Origin: Mycolicibacterium porcinum
GTDB taxonomy: Bacteria; Actinomycetota; Actinomycetes; Mycobacteriales; Mycobacteriaceae
Assembly: GCA_001942045.1 (NCBI GenBank)
Contig: MSTD01000031.1
Location: 60,810 to 74,229, forward strand
Direction of reading: 5' to 3'
DNA: 13,420 nt
In this document: piece after piece, positions 7,262 to 13,420 of the stretch
Numbering within the stretch: position 1 is the first letter of the stretch
How the letters are laid out: the number at the start of each line of letters is the position of its first letter
Program-made: the position numbers and the translations under genes
The notes under the pieces: generated by a model
Databases searched by the model: none
Told to the model about the DNA's origin: nothing
Seen by the model: only the letters and a program-made list of their open reading frames with translations

Positions 7262-7278
7262 GGCCGAACTCGGCCGAG
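7262..7278 (+). promoter_or_regulatory. Palindrome in the ftsH leader, abutting the start region
   Basis: GGCCGA (7262-7267) pairs perfectly with TCGGCC (7270-7275). CTCGGCCGAG (7269-7278) is itself a perfect 10-bp palindrome. The second structure ends six bases before ATG 7285 and covers the GAG of GAGTGATCG, the only ribosome-binding-like sequence for ftsH. Folding could therefore mask translation initiation, or the site could bind a dimeric regulator. The palindromes are visible directly; a regulatory role is inference. Confidence 0.35.
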
Positions 7279-7284
7279 TGATCG

Positions 7285-9624
7285 ATGAACCGCAAAAATG
7301 TGATCCGTACGCTGACCGTGATCGCGGTCGTGCTGTTGCTGGGCTGGTCGTTTTTCTATTTCAGTGACGACACCCGTGGCTACAAACCCGTCGATACCTC
7401 GGTGGCGGTGGCGCAGATCAATGCCGACAACGTCAACAGCGCCCAGATCGACGACCGCGAACAGCAGCTGCGTCTCGATCTGAAGAGCGGCAAAGAAGAG
7501 ACCGAGAACTCCGACAAGGTCATCACCAAATACCCGACTGGTTACGCGGTGAAGCTCGTCGACCAGCTCGACGCCAAGCACGTCAAGTTCGGCACCACGG
7601 TGAACCAGGGCAGCTTCCTCGGTTCGATGTTGATCTACATGCTGCCGCTGCTGTTGCTGGTCGGCCTGTTCGTGATGTTCTCCCGCATGCAGGGCGGCGG
7701 CCGGATGGGCTTCGGCTTCGGTAAGTCGAAGGCCAAGCAGCTGGGCAAGGACATGCCCAAGACCACGTTCGCCGACGTCGCCGGTGTCGACGAGGCGGTC
7801 GAAGAGCTCTACGAGATCAAGGACTTCCTGCAGAACCCCAGCCGGTATCAGGCGCTGGGCGCCAAGATCCCCCGCGGCGTGCTGCTCTACGGCCCGCCCG
7901 GAACCGGTAAGACCCTGCTGGCCCGCGCAGTGGCCGGCGAGGCAGGGGTTCCGTTCTTCACGATCTCCGGTTCGGACTTCGTCGAGATGTTCGTCGGTGT
8001 CGGCGCCTCCCGGGTGCGCGACATGTTCGAGCAGGCCAAGGCCAACAGCCCGTGCATCATCTTCGTCGACGAGATCGACGCCGTCGGCCGTCAGCGCGGC
8101 GCGGGCATGGGCGGCGGCCACGACGAGCGCGAGCAGACGCTGAACCAGCTGCTCGTCGAGATGGACGGCTTCGGCGACCGCCAGGGCGTCATCCTGATCG
8201 CGGCCACCAACCGGCCCGACATCCTCGACCCGGCGCTGCTGCGCCCGGGCCGCTTCGACCGCCAGATCCCGGTGTCCAACCCCGACCTGGCCGGCCGTCG
8301 CGCCGTGCTCAAAGTGCACTCGGCGGGCAAGCCGATCGCCCCCGACGCCGACCTGGACGGGCTGGCCAAGCGCACCGTCGGCATGTCCGGCGCCGATCTG
8401 GCCAACGTCATCAACGAGGCCGCGCTGCTCACCGCGCGCGAGAACGGCACCGTGATCACCGGTGCGGCCCTGGAAGAGGCCGTCGACCGGGTCGTCGGCG
8501 GTCCGCGCCGCAAGGGCCGCATCATCAGCGAGCAGGAAAAGAAGATCACCGCGTACCACGAGGGTGGACACACCCTGGCCGCGTGGGCGATGCCCGACAT
8601 CGAGCCGATCTACAAGGTCACCATCCTGGCCCGCGGACGCACCGGCGGCCACGCCGTCGCGGTGCCCGAGGACGACAAGGGTCTGATGACCCGCTCGGAG
8701 ATGATCGCCCGCCTGGTGTTCGCGATGGGCGGCCGTGCCGCCGAGGAGCTGGTGTTCCGCGAGCCCACCACGGGTGCGGTGTCCGACATCGAGCAGGCCA
8801 CCAAGATCGCCCGCGCCATGGTCACCGAGTACGGCATGAGCTCCAAGCTGGGTGCGGTGCGCTACGGCACGGAACACGGCGACCCGTTCCTGGGCCGCAC
8901 CATGGGCACCCAGGCCGACTTCGGCCACGAGGTGGCCCGCGACATCGACGACGAGGTGCGCAAGCTGATCGAGGCTGCGCACACCGAGGCGTGGGAGATC
9001 CTCACCGAATACCGTGATGTGCTGGACACTTTGGCCGGTGAGCTCCTGGAGAAGGAGACGCTGCACCGGGCCGAGCTGGAGGCCATCTTCGGTGACGTGA
9101 AGAAGCGTCCCCGGCTGACCATGTTCGACGACTTCGGTGGCCGGGTGCCGTCGGACAAGCCGCCGATCAAGACGCCGGGCGAGATCGCGATCGAGCGTGG
9201 CGAGCCGTGGCCGCCGCCGGTGCCCGAGCCCGCGTTCAAGGCTGCCATCGCCGCCGCCAGCCGGGAGGCAGCTGAGCGGGCCAAGGAGACCAACGGCGCC
9301 GGGACCAACGGCGCACCGCCGAACGGCACGAACCAGAACGGCTCGACCCAGCCCGACTACGGTGCACCGGCCGGTTGGCACGCCCCGGGCTGGCCGCCGG
9401 CTCCGTCGCAGCCGGGATACCAGCCGTCGCAGCCCGGTTACCAGCCGCCCCAGCAACAGCAGGGTTACTGGTACCCGCCGCCGCACCCGTCGGGATGGCA
9501 GCAGCCCCAGCCGTACCCGTACCAGCCGTATCCTCATCCCGGTCAGCCGAATCCGAATGAGGAGGCGGGCCAGGACGGTGGTCCTGAGCGGGCCGACCGG
9601 CCCAACCCGCCGGCCCACGGCTGA
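7285..9624 (+). CDS. ftsH: ATP-dependent zinc metalloprotease FtsH
   Basis: FtsH is a hexameric membrane AAA+ protease that degrades misfolded membrane proteins and unstable regulators. The 779-aa product is slightly longer than M. tuberculosis FtsH (about 760). Two membrane segments (about 8-26 and 113-132) flank an extracytoplasmic domain. The AAA+ module has Walker A GPPGTGKT (203-210), pore motif MFVG (235-238), Walker B IIFVDEID (258-265) and the second region of homology (about 306-326). The protease domain has HEGGH (425-429, at 8557-8571) and the likely third zinc ligand D501 in AVSDIEQAT. From about residue 669 the tail is Asn/Gly-rich and then Pro/Gln/Tyr-rich, a low-complexity extension typical of mycobacterial FtsH. 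An in-frame TGA at 7279-7281 fixes ATG 7285 as the start. The Shine-Dalgarno sequence is weak and overlaps a palindrome. folE follows after 20 nt, so ftsH probably heads the folate operon. Confidence 0.97.
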   Translation: MNRKNVIRTLTVIAVVLLLGWSFFYFSDDTRGYKPVDTSVAVAQINADNVNSAQIDDREQQLRLDLKSGKEETENSDKVITKYPTGYAVKLVDQLDAKHVKFGTTVNQGSFLGSMLIYMLPLLLLVGLFVMFSRMQGGGRMGFGFGKSKAKQLGKDMPKTTFADVAGVDEAVEELYEIKDFLQNPSRYQALGAKIPRGVLLYGPPGTGKTLLARAVAGEAGVPFFTISGSDFVEMFVGVGASRVRDMFEQAKANSPCIIFVDEIDAVGRQRGAGMGGGHDEREQTLNQLLVEMDGFGDRQGVILIAATNRPDILDPALLRPGRFDRQIPVSNPDLAGRRAVLKVHSAGKPIAPDADLDGLAKRTVGMSGADLANVINEAALLTARENGTVITGAALEEAVDRVVGGPRRKGRIISEQEKKITAYHEGGHTLAAWAMPDIEPIYKVTILARGRTGGHAVAVPEDDKGLMTRSEMIARLVFAMGGRAAEELVFREPTTGAVSDIEQATKIARAMVTEYGMSSKLGAVRYGTEHGDPFLGRTMGTQADFGHEVARDIDDEVRKLIEAAHTEAWEILTEYRDVLDTLAGELLEKETLHRAELEAIFGDVKKRPRLTMFDDFGGRVPSDKPPIKTPGEIAIERGEPWPPPVPEPAFKAAIAAASREAAERAKETNGAGTNGAPPNGTNQNGSTQPDYGAPAGWHAPGWPPAPSQPGYQPSQPGYQPPQQQQGYWYPPPHPSGWQQPQPYPYQPYPHPGQPNPNEEAGQDGGPERADRPNPPAHG
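9406..9447 (+). repeat. Two 21-bp tandem units encoding SQPGYQP in the FtsH tail
   Basis: Two adjacent 21-bp units at 9406-9426 and 9427-9447 both encode SQPGYQP and differ only at synonymous positions. They lie in the low-complexity C-terminal extension of FtsH, next to a short poly-Gln run and several Tyr-Pro steps. Such in-frame units can vary in copy number between strains without disturbing the protease core. Confidence 0.75.
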
Positions 9625-9634
9625 TCGGAAGAAC

Positions 9635-9639
9635 GGAGG
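9635..9639 (+). promoter_or_regulatory. Ribosome-binding site of folE
   Basis: GGAGG lies five bases before ATG 9645 and is the clearest Shine-Dalgarno sequence in the window. It fixes the folE start in the 20-nt gap after ftsH. Confidence 0.8.
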
Positions 9640-9644
9640 CTTCG

Positions 9645-10262
9645 ATGTCGCAGTCGCTGCGCGAGCATCACAACAACACCGATACGGCCACGCGGGTGTT
9701 CGACCAACCGCGGGCCGAGGCGGCAGTGCGTGAGCTGCTGATCGCCATCGGTGAGGACCCGGATCGTCAGGGTCTGTTGGACACCCCTGCTCGGGTGGCG
9801 CGTGCGTACAAAGAGCTGATGGCCGGTCTCTACACCGACCCGGATGCGGTGCTCAACACCACCTTTGACGAGGAGCACGACGAGCTCGTGCTGGTCAAGG
9901 AGATTCCGCTGTACTCCACCTGCGAGCACCACCTGGTGTCGTTCCACGGGGTGGCCCACGTCGGGTACATCCCCGGGGTGGACGGCCGGGTCACCGGGTT
10001 GTCGAAGATCGCCCGGCTAGTCGACCTGTACTCGAAGCGCCCGCAGGTCCAGGAACGCCTGACCGCCCAGATCGCCGACGCGCTGATGCGCAAGCTCGAT
10101 CCGCGCGGGGCCATCGTGGTGATCGAGGCCGAGCACCTCTGCATGGCGATGCGCGGTGTCCGCAAGCCCGGTGCGGTCACCACCACCTCGGCGGTGCGCG
10201 GACAGTTCAAGACCGACAAGGCATCCCGGGCCGAGGCGCTGGAACTTATCCTGCGGAAGTGA
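9645..10262 (+). CDS. folE: GTP cyclohydrolase I
   Basis: FolE converts GTP to 7,8-dihydroneopterin triphosphate, the first step of folate synthesis, in the cytoplasm. The 205-aa product matches the usual bacterial length (about 202 in M. tuberculosis). Zinc ligands are visible as C93 and H96 in STCEHH and C166 in EHLCM. H95 and H164 fit the catalytic and substrate-binding histidines of the E. coli enzyme. Other family segments are HVGYIP (105-110), [17 protein letters not shown] (118-134) and [18 protein letters not shown] (169-186). The zinc site means this is the type IA enzyme rather than the zinc-independent type IB. It sits between ftsH and folP. Its TGA overlaps the GTG start of folP by 4 nt. 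Confidence 0.97.
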   Translation: MSQSLREHHNNTDTATRVFDQPRAEAAVRELLIAIGEDPDRQGLLDTPARVARAYKELMAGLYTDPDAVLNTTFDEEHDELVLVKEIPLYSTCEHHLVSFHGVAHVGYIPGVDGRVTGLSKIARLVDLYSKRPQVQERLTAQIADALMRKLDPRGAIVVIEAEHLCMAMRGVRKPGAVTTTSAVRGQFKTDKASRAEALELILRK

Positions 10263-11092
10263 ACCCCACCCCGGTGCAGGTCATGGGAGTTGTGAACGTC
10301 ACCGACGATTCCTTCTCCGATGGCGGCAAGTTCATCGACCGCGACCGCGCCGTCGAACACGGGCTGGCGCTTGCCGCCGCGGGGGCCGCGATCATCGATG
10401 TCGGCGGCGAATCGACGCGTCCCGGGGCGGTGCGGGTCGACCCCGCGGTGGAGGCGGCCCGCGTCGCGCCGGTGATCGAAGCGCTTGCCGCCCAAGGGAT
10501 CACGGTCAGCATCGACACCATGCACGCCGATGTGGCGAAGGTGGCTCTGGAGAACGGCGCGCAGATCGTCAACGACGTGTCCGGTGGTCTGGCCGACCCG
10601 AACATGGCGCCACTGCTCGCCGAGGCGAAGGTGCCGTGGATCCTGATGCACTGGCGTTCGGTCAGTGCCGAGCATCCCCATCGCGCACCGGGTTACGGCG
10701 ACGTGGTGGCCGAGGTCCGGGCCGAACTGCTCGGCGCGGTCGACGCGGCGGTCGCCGCGGGGGTCGACGCGCAGCGGTTGATCATCGACCCGGGCCTGGG
10801 ATTCGCCAAGACCGCCCAGGACAATTGGGCGCTGCTGCATGCGCTGCCCGAATTCGTCGGCACCGGGATCCCGGTGTTGGTGGGGGCGTCCCGCAAACGT
10901 TTCCTGGGTACGTTGCTGGCCGGCGCCGACGGGACTCCGCGGCCGCCGGACGGTCGAGAGACCGCGACCGCGGCGATCTCGCTGCTGGCCGCCCAGCACG
11001 GGGCCTGGGGTGTTCGGGTGCACGATGTGGTGGCCTCCGTCGACGCGCTCGCGGTGCTGGAAGCCTGGGAATCTGGAGGACCGGTTGGCTGA
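10259..11092 (+). CDS. folP: Dihydropteroate synthase (sulfonamide/dapsone target)
   Basis: This cytoplasmic enzyme condenses 6-hydroxymethyl-7,8-dihydropterin pyrophosphate with p-aminobenzoate to form dihydropteroate. The 277-aa TIM-barrel protein aligns without gaps to M. tuberculosis FolP1 at the active-site residues I can recall. These are N13 (metal) in [14 protein letters not shown]86, N105, D177 in DPGLGF, K213 in SRKR, and R253 and H255 near the end. Loop 2 reads ESTRPGA (51-57). The start is GTG 10259, overlapping the folE stop as GTGA and giving [10 protein letters not shown], close to the H37Rv N-terminus. There is only a weak GGA upstream, so translation is probably coupled to folE. 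The 3' end overlaps folB by 8 nt. The complete set of active-site residues argues for the functional folP1 type rather than the divergent folP2 paralogue. Confidence 0.97.
   Translation: MNPTPVQVMGVVNVTDDSFSDGGKFIDRDRAVEHGLALAAAGAAIIDVGGESTRPGAVRVDPAVEAARVAPVIEALAAQGITVSIDTMHADVAKVALENGAQIVNDVSGGLADPNMAPLLAEAKVPWILMHWRSVSAEHPHRAPGYGDVVAEVRAELLGAVDAAVAAGVDAQRLIIDPGLGFAKTAQDNWALLHALPEFVGTGIPVLVGASRKRFLGTLLAGADGTPRPPDGRETATAAISLLAAQHGAWGVRVHDVVASVDALAVLEAWESGGPVG
11075..11080 (+). promoter_or_regulatory. Ribosome-binding site fixing the TTG start of folB
   Basis: GGAGGA within the end of folP lies four bases before TTG 11085. This strong Shine-Dalgarno sequence, together with the N-terminus [10 protein letters not shown] that I recall for H37Rv FolB, decides for the rare TTG start. 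Alternatives in the frame are much further from the conserved N-terminus. Confidence 0.75.
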
Positions 11093-11459
11093 TCGAATTG
11101 AGTTGCGCGGCTTGCGAGTTCGGGGGAATCACGGGGTATTCGACCATGAGCGCCGTGACGGTCAGGAGTTCGTCGTCGACATCACGGCCTGGGTGGACCT
11201 GCGCCGGGCCGCGGCGAGCGACGACCTGGCCGACACGCTCGATTACGGCGCGCTGGCCCAGCGGGCGGCCGACATCGTCGCGGGCCCGCCGCGCAAATTG
11301 ATCGAGACCGTCTCGGCCGAGATCGCCGACGCCATCATGGTCGACGAGCGCCTCCACGCCGTCGAGGTCGTCGTCCACAAGCCGAGTGCACCCATCCCGC
11401 TGACGTTCGACGATGTCGCGGTGGTGGCCCGGCGGTCCCGACGGGGGAACAGCCAGTGA
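11085..11459 (+). CDS. folB: Dihydroneopterin aldolase
   Basis: FolB cleaves 7,8-dihydroneopterin to 6-hydroxymethyl-7,8-dihydropterin and glycolaldehyde. The related epimerase and oxygenase activities are known for the mycobacterial enzyme. The 124-aa product is of normal length for this octameric family, slightly shorter at the C-terminus than M. tuberculosis FolB (133). Active-site residues E22 (FDHER), Y54 (TLDYG), E74 (RKLIETV) and K99 (VHKPSAPIP) are all present. The start is TTG 11085 with GGAGGA just upstream, so the gene overlaps the end of folP by 8 nt. Its TGA overlaps the folK GTG by 4 nt. The order folP-folB-folK means the three enzymes would be made from one transcript. Confidence 0.95.
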   Translation: MADRIELRGLRVRGNHGVFDHERRDGQEFVVDITAWVDLRRAAASDDLADTLDYGALAQRAADIVAGPPRKLIETVSAEIADAIMVDERLHAVEVVVHKPSAPIPLTFDDVAVVARRSRRGNSQ

Positions 11460-11992
11460 CTTCCACCGTGCTCTCGATCGGGTCGAACATCGGCGACCGG
11501 TTGGCCCGGTTGCAGTCGGTGGTCGACGGCCTCGGGACCGCCGTTCGCGCGGTGTCGCCGGTATTCGAGACGGACGCCTGGGGCGGCGTCGAACAAAGTC
11601 CGTTCCTCAACGCGGTGCTCATCGCCGAGGATCCGGGTCTCGACTGCCACGGCTGGCTGCGGCGCGGCCAACAGCTCGAGCAGGCGGCCGACCGGGTCCG
11701 AGAACAGAAGTGGGGTCCGCGCACCCTCGACGTCGACCTGGTCACCTGCCACGACGGTGATGCCGAAGTGGTGTCCCGCGACGACGACCTGACGTTGCCG
11801 CATCCGCTGGCCCACCTGCGCGCTTTCGTCCTGATCCCATGGCTGGCCGTGGATCCGGATGCCACCCTGACGGTGGTCGGCCGGTCCCGACGGGTTGCGC
11901 ACCTGCTGGAGGAGATCGACCCCGCCGAACGGGCCGGGGTCCGGCCCACCGATCTGACACTGGATTTCGGCTCGGAACCGGTGGCGCGCTGA
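11456..11992 (+). CDS. folK: 6-Hydroxymethyl-7,8-dihydropterin pyrophosphokinase (HPPK)
   Basis: FolK transfers pyrophosphate from ATP to 6-hydroxymethyl-7,8-dihydropterin, giving the substrate of dihydropteroate synthase. The 178-aa product has the N-terminal GSNIGDR motif (9-15). FLNAVL is at 50-55. The HPPK signature [11 protein letters not shown] is at 86-96, where D92 and D94 are the expected magnesium ligands. LPHP follows at 114-117. The start is GTG 11456, overlapping the folB stop as GTGA, with the purine-rich GGGGGAA (11443-11449) six bases upstream. The stop shares one base with the ATG of the next gene (TGATG). Length and sequence match the mycobacterial FolK (Rv3606c) pattern. 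Confidence 0.96.
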   Translation: MTSTVLSIGSNIGDRLARLQSVVDGLGTAVRAVSPVFETDAWGGVEQSPFLNAVLIAEDPGLDCHGWLRRGQQLEQAADRVREQKWGPRTLDVDLVTCHDGDAEVVSRDDDLTLPHPLAHLRAFVLIPWLAVDPDATLTVVGRSRRVAHLLEEIDPAERAGVRPTDLTLDFGSEPVAR

Positions 11993-12468
11993 TGGGTCCG
12001 ACCCGCAAGCGTGACCTGGCCGGCGCGGTCGCCGTGGTCGCAATCGTCGGCTACGTGCTGGTCGGGGTGCTCTACCGGTGGTTCCCGCCGCTCACGATCT
12101 GGACCGGGCTCTCCCTGTTGGCGGTCGCGCTGATCGAGGCGGGTTGGGCGTTCTACGTGCGGGCCAAGATCAACGACGGGCAGATCGGGGTCGGTGCCGG
12201 TCGGCTGCATCCGCTGACCGTGGCCAGGTCGGTCGTGATCGCCAAGGCCTCGGCCTGGGTCGGCGCGATTGTGGCGGGCTGGTGGATCGGGGTGCTGGTG
12301 TATCTGCTGCCCCGGCGCGGCGAACTGCGGGTAGCGGGAGAGGACACTCCCGGTGCGGCGGTGGCCGCGATCAGTGCCCTGGCGCTGATCGTCGCCGCGG
12401 TGTGGTTGCAACACTGCTGCAAGTCGCCCGAGGAACCGCCGGACAACGGCGATGCCGCGACCGAGTGA
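11992..12468 (+). CDS. DUF3180 family membrane protein (Rv3605c-like)
   Basis: This 158-aa integral membrane protein of unknown function is usually encoded directly after folK in mycobacteria. It begins MGPTRKRDL and has four probable membrane helices at about 10-28, 35-55, 80-106 and 120-140. The segments RLHPLTVARS and LVYLLPRR sit in or next to the helix 2-3 and 3-4 connections. A Cys pair (HCC, 141-143) follows helix 4, and the C-terminus is acidic. No catalytic motif is visible. ATG 11992 overlaps the folK stop by one base, which implies tight translational coupling. The conserved place after folK hints at a link to folate metabolism or transport, but that is conjecture. The alternative upstream extension of the frame lies inside folK and is not credible. 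Confidence 0.9.
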   Translation: MGPTRKRDLAGAVAVVAIVGYVLVGVLYRWFPPLTIWTGLSLLAVALIEAGWAFYVRAKINDGQIGVGAGRLHPLTVARSVVIAKASAWVGAIVAGWWIGVLVYLLPRRGELRVAGEDTPGAAVAAISALALIVAAVWLQHCCKSPEEPPDNGDAATE

Positions 12469-12534
12469 ACGATTTCCACCAGGCCGGTGGCCGAATCGCC
12501 GCAGCGGTCACCAGGCTGGATGGCTCGTGACGGG

Positions 12535-12540
12535 TACAGT
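12535..12540 (+). promoter_or_regulatory. Candidate -10 box for a leaderless transcript
   Basis: TACAGT fits the mycobacterial TANNNT -10 pattern. It is followed by six bases (CGGCGC) and then ATG 12547, so transcription would begin on or beside the start codon. No Shine-Dalgarno sequence precedes the ATG, which supports leaderless translation. No good -35 hexamer is seen. The rest of the 78-nt gap after the DUF3180 gene shows no other structure. Confidence 0.5.
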
Positions 12541-12546
12541 CGGCGC

Positions 12547-13420
12547 ATGACCGTTCTGCCCCGCGGTGGTCGGCCACGGCGCGGCGGCCGAAGGCCAGGC
12601 TGGCTGCTCCTGACGGTATTGCTGGTGCTCGCCATTCTGGCCAGTTCCGCATTGGTGTTCACCGATCGCGTCGAGTTGCTGAAGCTCGCCGTCATCCTGG
12701 CCCTGTGGGCCGCCGTCGTGGCGGCCTTCGTCTCCGTCATCTACCGACGCCAGAGCGACCTGGACCAGGCCAAGGCGCGGGATCTGAAATTCGTCTACGA
12801 CCTGCAACTAGACCGGGAGATCTCGGCGCGGCGGGAGTACGAGCTGACCGTCGAAACCCAGCTGCGCCGCGAGCTGGCCTCGGAGCTGCGCGCCCAGGCC
12901 GCCGACGAGGTCGCCGCGCTGCGTTCCGAGCTGGCCGCATTGCGGGCGAATCTGGAGATCCTGTTCGACACCGACCTGGTGCACCGGCCGGCCATCGAGA
13001 CCGACAAGAGCGCCCCGCGCACGGCAGGCCGGGTCACCGCCAGCCGGCTGGACGTGCCGCCGGTCGAGGTCACCGACACCGACATCCGATCGTCGCGGAC
13101 CGAGGAAAGCCCGATCATCGACGTCCCGGCCGAGCCGCATCCGCCGGAGAACGACTGGACGGCGACCTCGGGCGGTGCCCATCGCCTGCCGTCGCGGCCG
13201 GTTCCCGCCGGTGAACCGCCCCGTCGTCGCCGACGCCAGCAGGAGTCCGCACGGCAGCAGGAGCCCGCACGCCAGCCGGAGGCCCCGCGCCCGCCGGAGC
13301 CCAAGCCCCAGCCGCGGCCCGAGCCGCAGCCCGTGTCCCGGCCCGAGCCGCAGCCCGTGTCCCGGCCCGAGCCGCAGCCGGCGCCCCGTCCGGAACCGCA
13401 ACCCGCGCCGCGGCCTGAGC
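12547..13420 (+). CDS. Membrane/coiled-coil protein with Pro-rich repeat tail (Rv3604c/DUF6779-like), 3' end missing
   Basis: This frame is open from ATG 12547 to the window edge (291 codons seen) and has no stop, so the C-terminus is missing. The N-terminus is basic (MTVLPRGGRPRRGGRRPG). Two membrane helices follow at about 19-39 and 44-66. A charged segment rich in heptad-like Leu/Ala spacing (about 68-138) probably forms a coiled coil. The remainder is disordered and ends in Pro/Glu/Gln/Arg repeats. It resembles M. tuberculosis Rv3604c, described as a transmembrane protein rich in Ala, Arg and Pro. Both termini would lie on the same side of the membrane, most likely in the cytoplasm given the basic ends. 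The function is unknown; cell-envelope or division scaffolding would be a guess. The likely neighbours beyond the window are the pantothenate genes, by analogy with H37Rv. Confidence 0.85.
   Translation, partial: MTVLPRGGRPRRGGRRPGWLLLTVLLVLAILASSALVFTDRVELLKLAVILALWAAVVAAFVSVIYRRQSDLDQAKARDLKFVYDLQLDREISARREYELTVETQLRRELASELRAQAADEVAALRSELAALRANLEILFDTDLVHRPAIETDKSAPRTAGRVTASRLDVPPVEVTDTDIRSSRTEESPIIDVPAEPHPPENDWTATSGGAHRLPSRPVPAGEPPRRRRRQQESARQQEPARQPEAPRPPEPKPQPRPEPQPVSRPEPQPVSRPEPQPAPRPEPQPAPRPE
13297..13416 (+). repeat. Five tandem 24-bp units encoding EPxPxxRP
   Basis: Five consecutive 24-bp units start at 13297, 13321, 13345, 13369 and 13393. They encode EPKPQPRP, EPQPVSRP, EPQPVSRP, EPQPAPRP and EPQPAPRP. 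Units 2 and 3 are identical in DNA; the others differ at a few positions. A sixth unit begins at 13417 and the array runs off the window. Looser Q/E/P/R-rich repeats (QQESA, QQEPA, QPEAP) precede it from about 13235. The exact duplication suggests recent slippage or recombination. Confidence 0.9.

Noticed and set aside
7237..9618. A 793-codon open frame on the minus strand, antisense to ftsH
   Set aside because: It mirrors ftsH through GC-rich codon bias. Its translation is repetitive Arg/Leu/Gly/His-rich sequence with no recognisable domain, and the + strand frame is certain.
9830..11023. A 397-codon minus-strand frame across folE and folP
   Set aside because: It is antisense to two genes whose active-site residues are all intact, and no protein family is recognisable in it.
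13297..13416. Tandem 24-bp units as a possible CRISPR-like array
   Set aside because: The units are directly adjacent with no spacers, stay in frame and encode EPxPxxRP in an open reading frame, so they are coding repeats.

Overview
This window looks like a chromosomal segment of a mycobacterium, probably of the fast-growing Mycolicibacterium type. The evidence is the GC-rich codon use, protein sequences that closely resemble M. tuberculosis proteins as I remember them (LpqG, EphA, FtsH, FolE, FolP1, FolB, FolK and the Rv3604c/Rv3605c products), and frequent GTG/TTG starts. No database search was run, so the species is not determined. Twelve protein-coding genes account for almost all of the sequence. 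No RNA genes, insertion sequences, prophage genes or CRISPR arrays were found.

Layout. (1) 1-3173, + strand: the 3' end of dacB (D-alanyl-D-alanine carboxypeptidase), a Zincin_2/DUF2342 metalloprotease, tilS (tRNA-Ile lysidine synthetase) and hpt (hypoxanthine phosphoribosyltransferase). The first three overlap each other. (2) 3192-5408, + strand: an orphan molybdopterin (bis-MGD) oxidoreductase with an N-terminal [4Fe-4S] motif. (3) 5409-5483: a convergent intergenic gap with a long inverted repeat enclosing a small hairpin, probably a bidirectional terminator. (4) 5484-7150, - strand: ephA (epoxide hydrolase) followed by lpqG (SIMPL-domain lipoprotein). (5) 7151-7284: the divergent ephA/ftsH promoter region. 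(6) 7285-12468, + strand: ftsH, folE, folP, folB, folK and a DUF3180 membrane protein. From folE onward every junction overlaps by 1-8 nt. (7) 12547-13420, + strand: a membrane and coiled-coil protein (Rv3604c/DUF6779-like) with a Pro/Glu/Gln/Arg repeat tail. It probably has its own leaderless promoter and runs off the window.

How the genes relate. dacB acts on peptidoglycan, tilS on tRNA decoding and hpt on purine salvage. folE, folB, folK and folP supply four steps from GTP to dihydropteroate. FtsH is the membrane AAA+ protease. The order tilS-hpt-ftsH-fol is an old bacterial cluster. Here it is split by about 4.1 kb carrying the oxidoreductase, lpqG and ephA. The PE/PPE-esx genes and the espACD genes that occupy these intervals in M. 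tuberculosis H37Rv (from memory) are absent.

I do not see a convincing undescribed multi-gene system. The points most worth following are the orphan molybdoenzyme with no obvious protein ligand to molybdenum, the interrupted gene cluster, the inverted repeat at 5418-5478, the two apparently leaderless starts and the repeat tail at the right edge.
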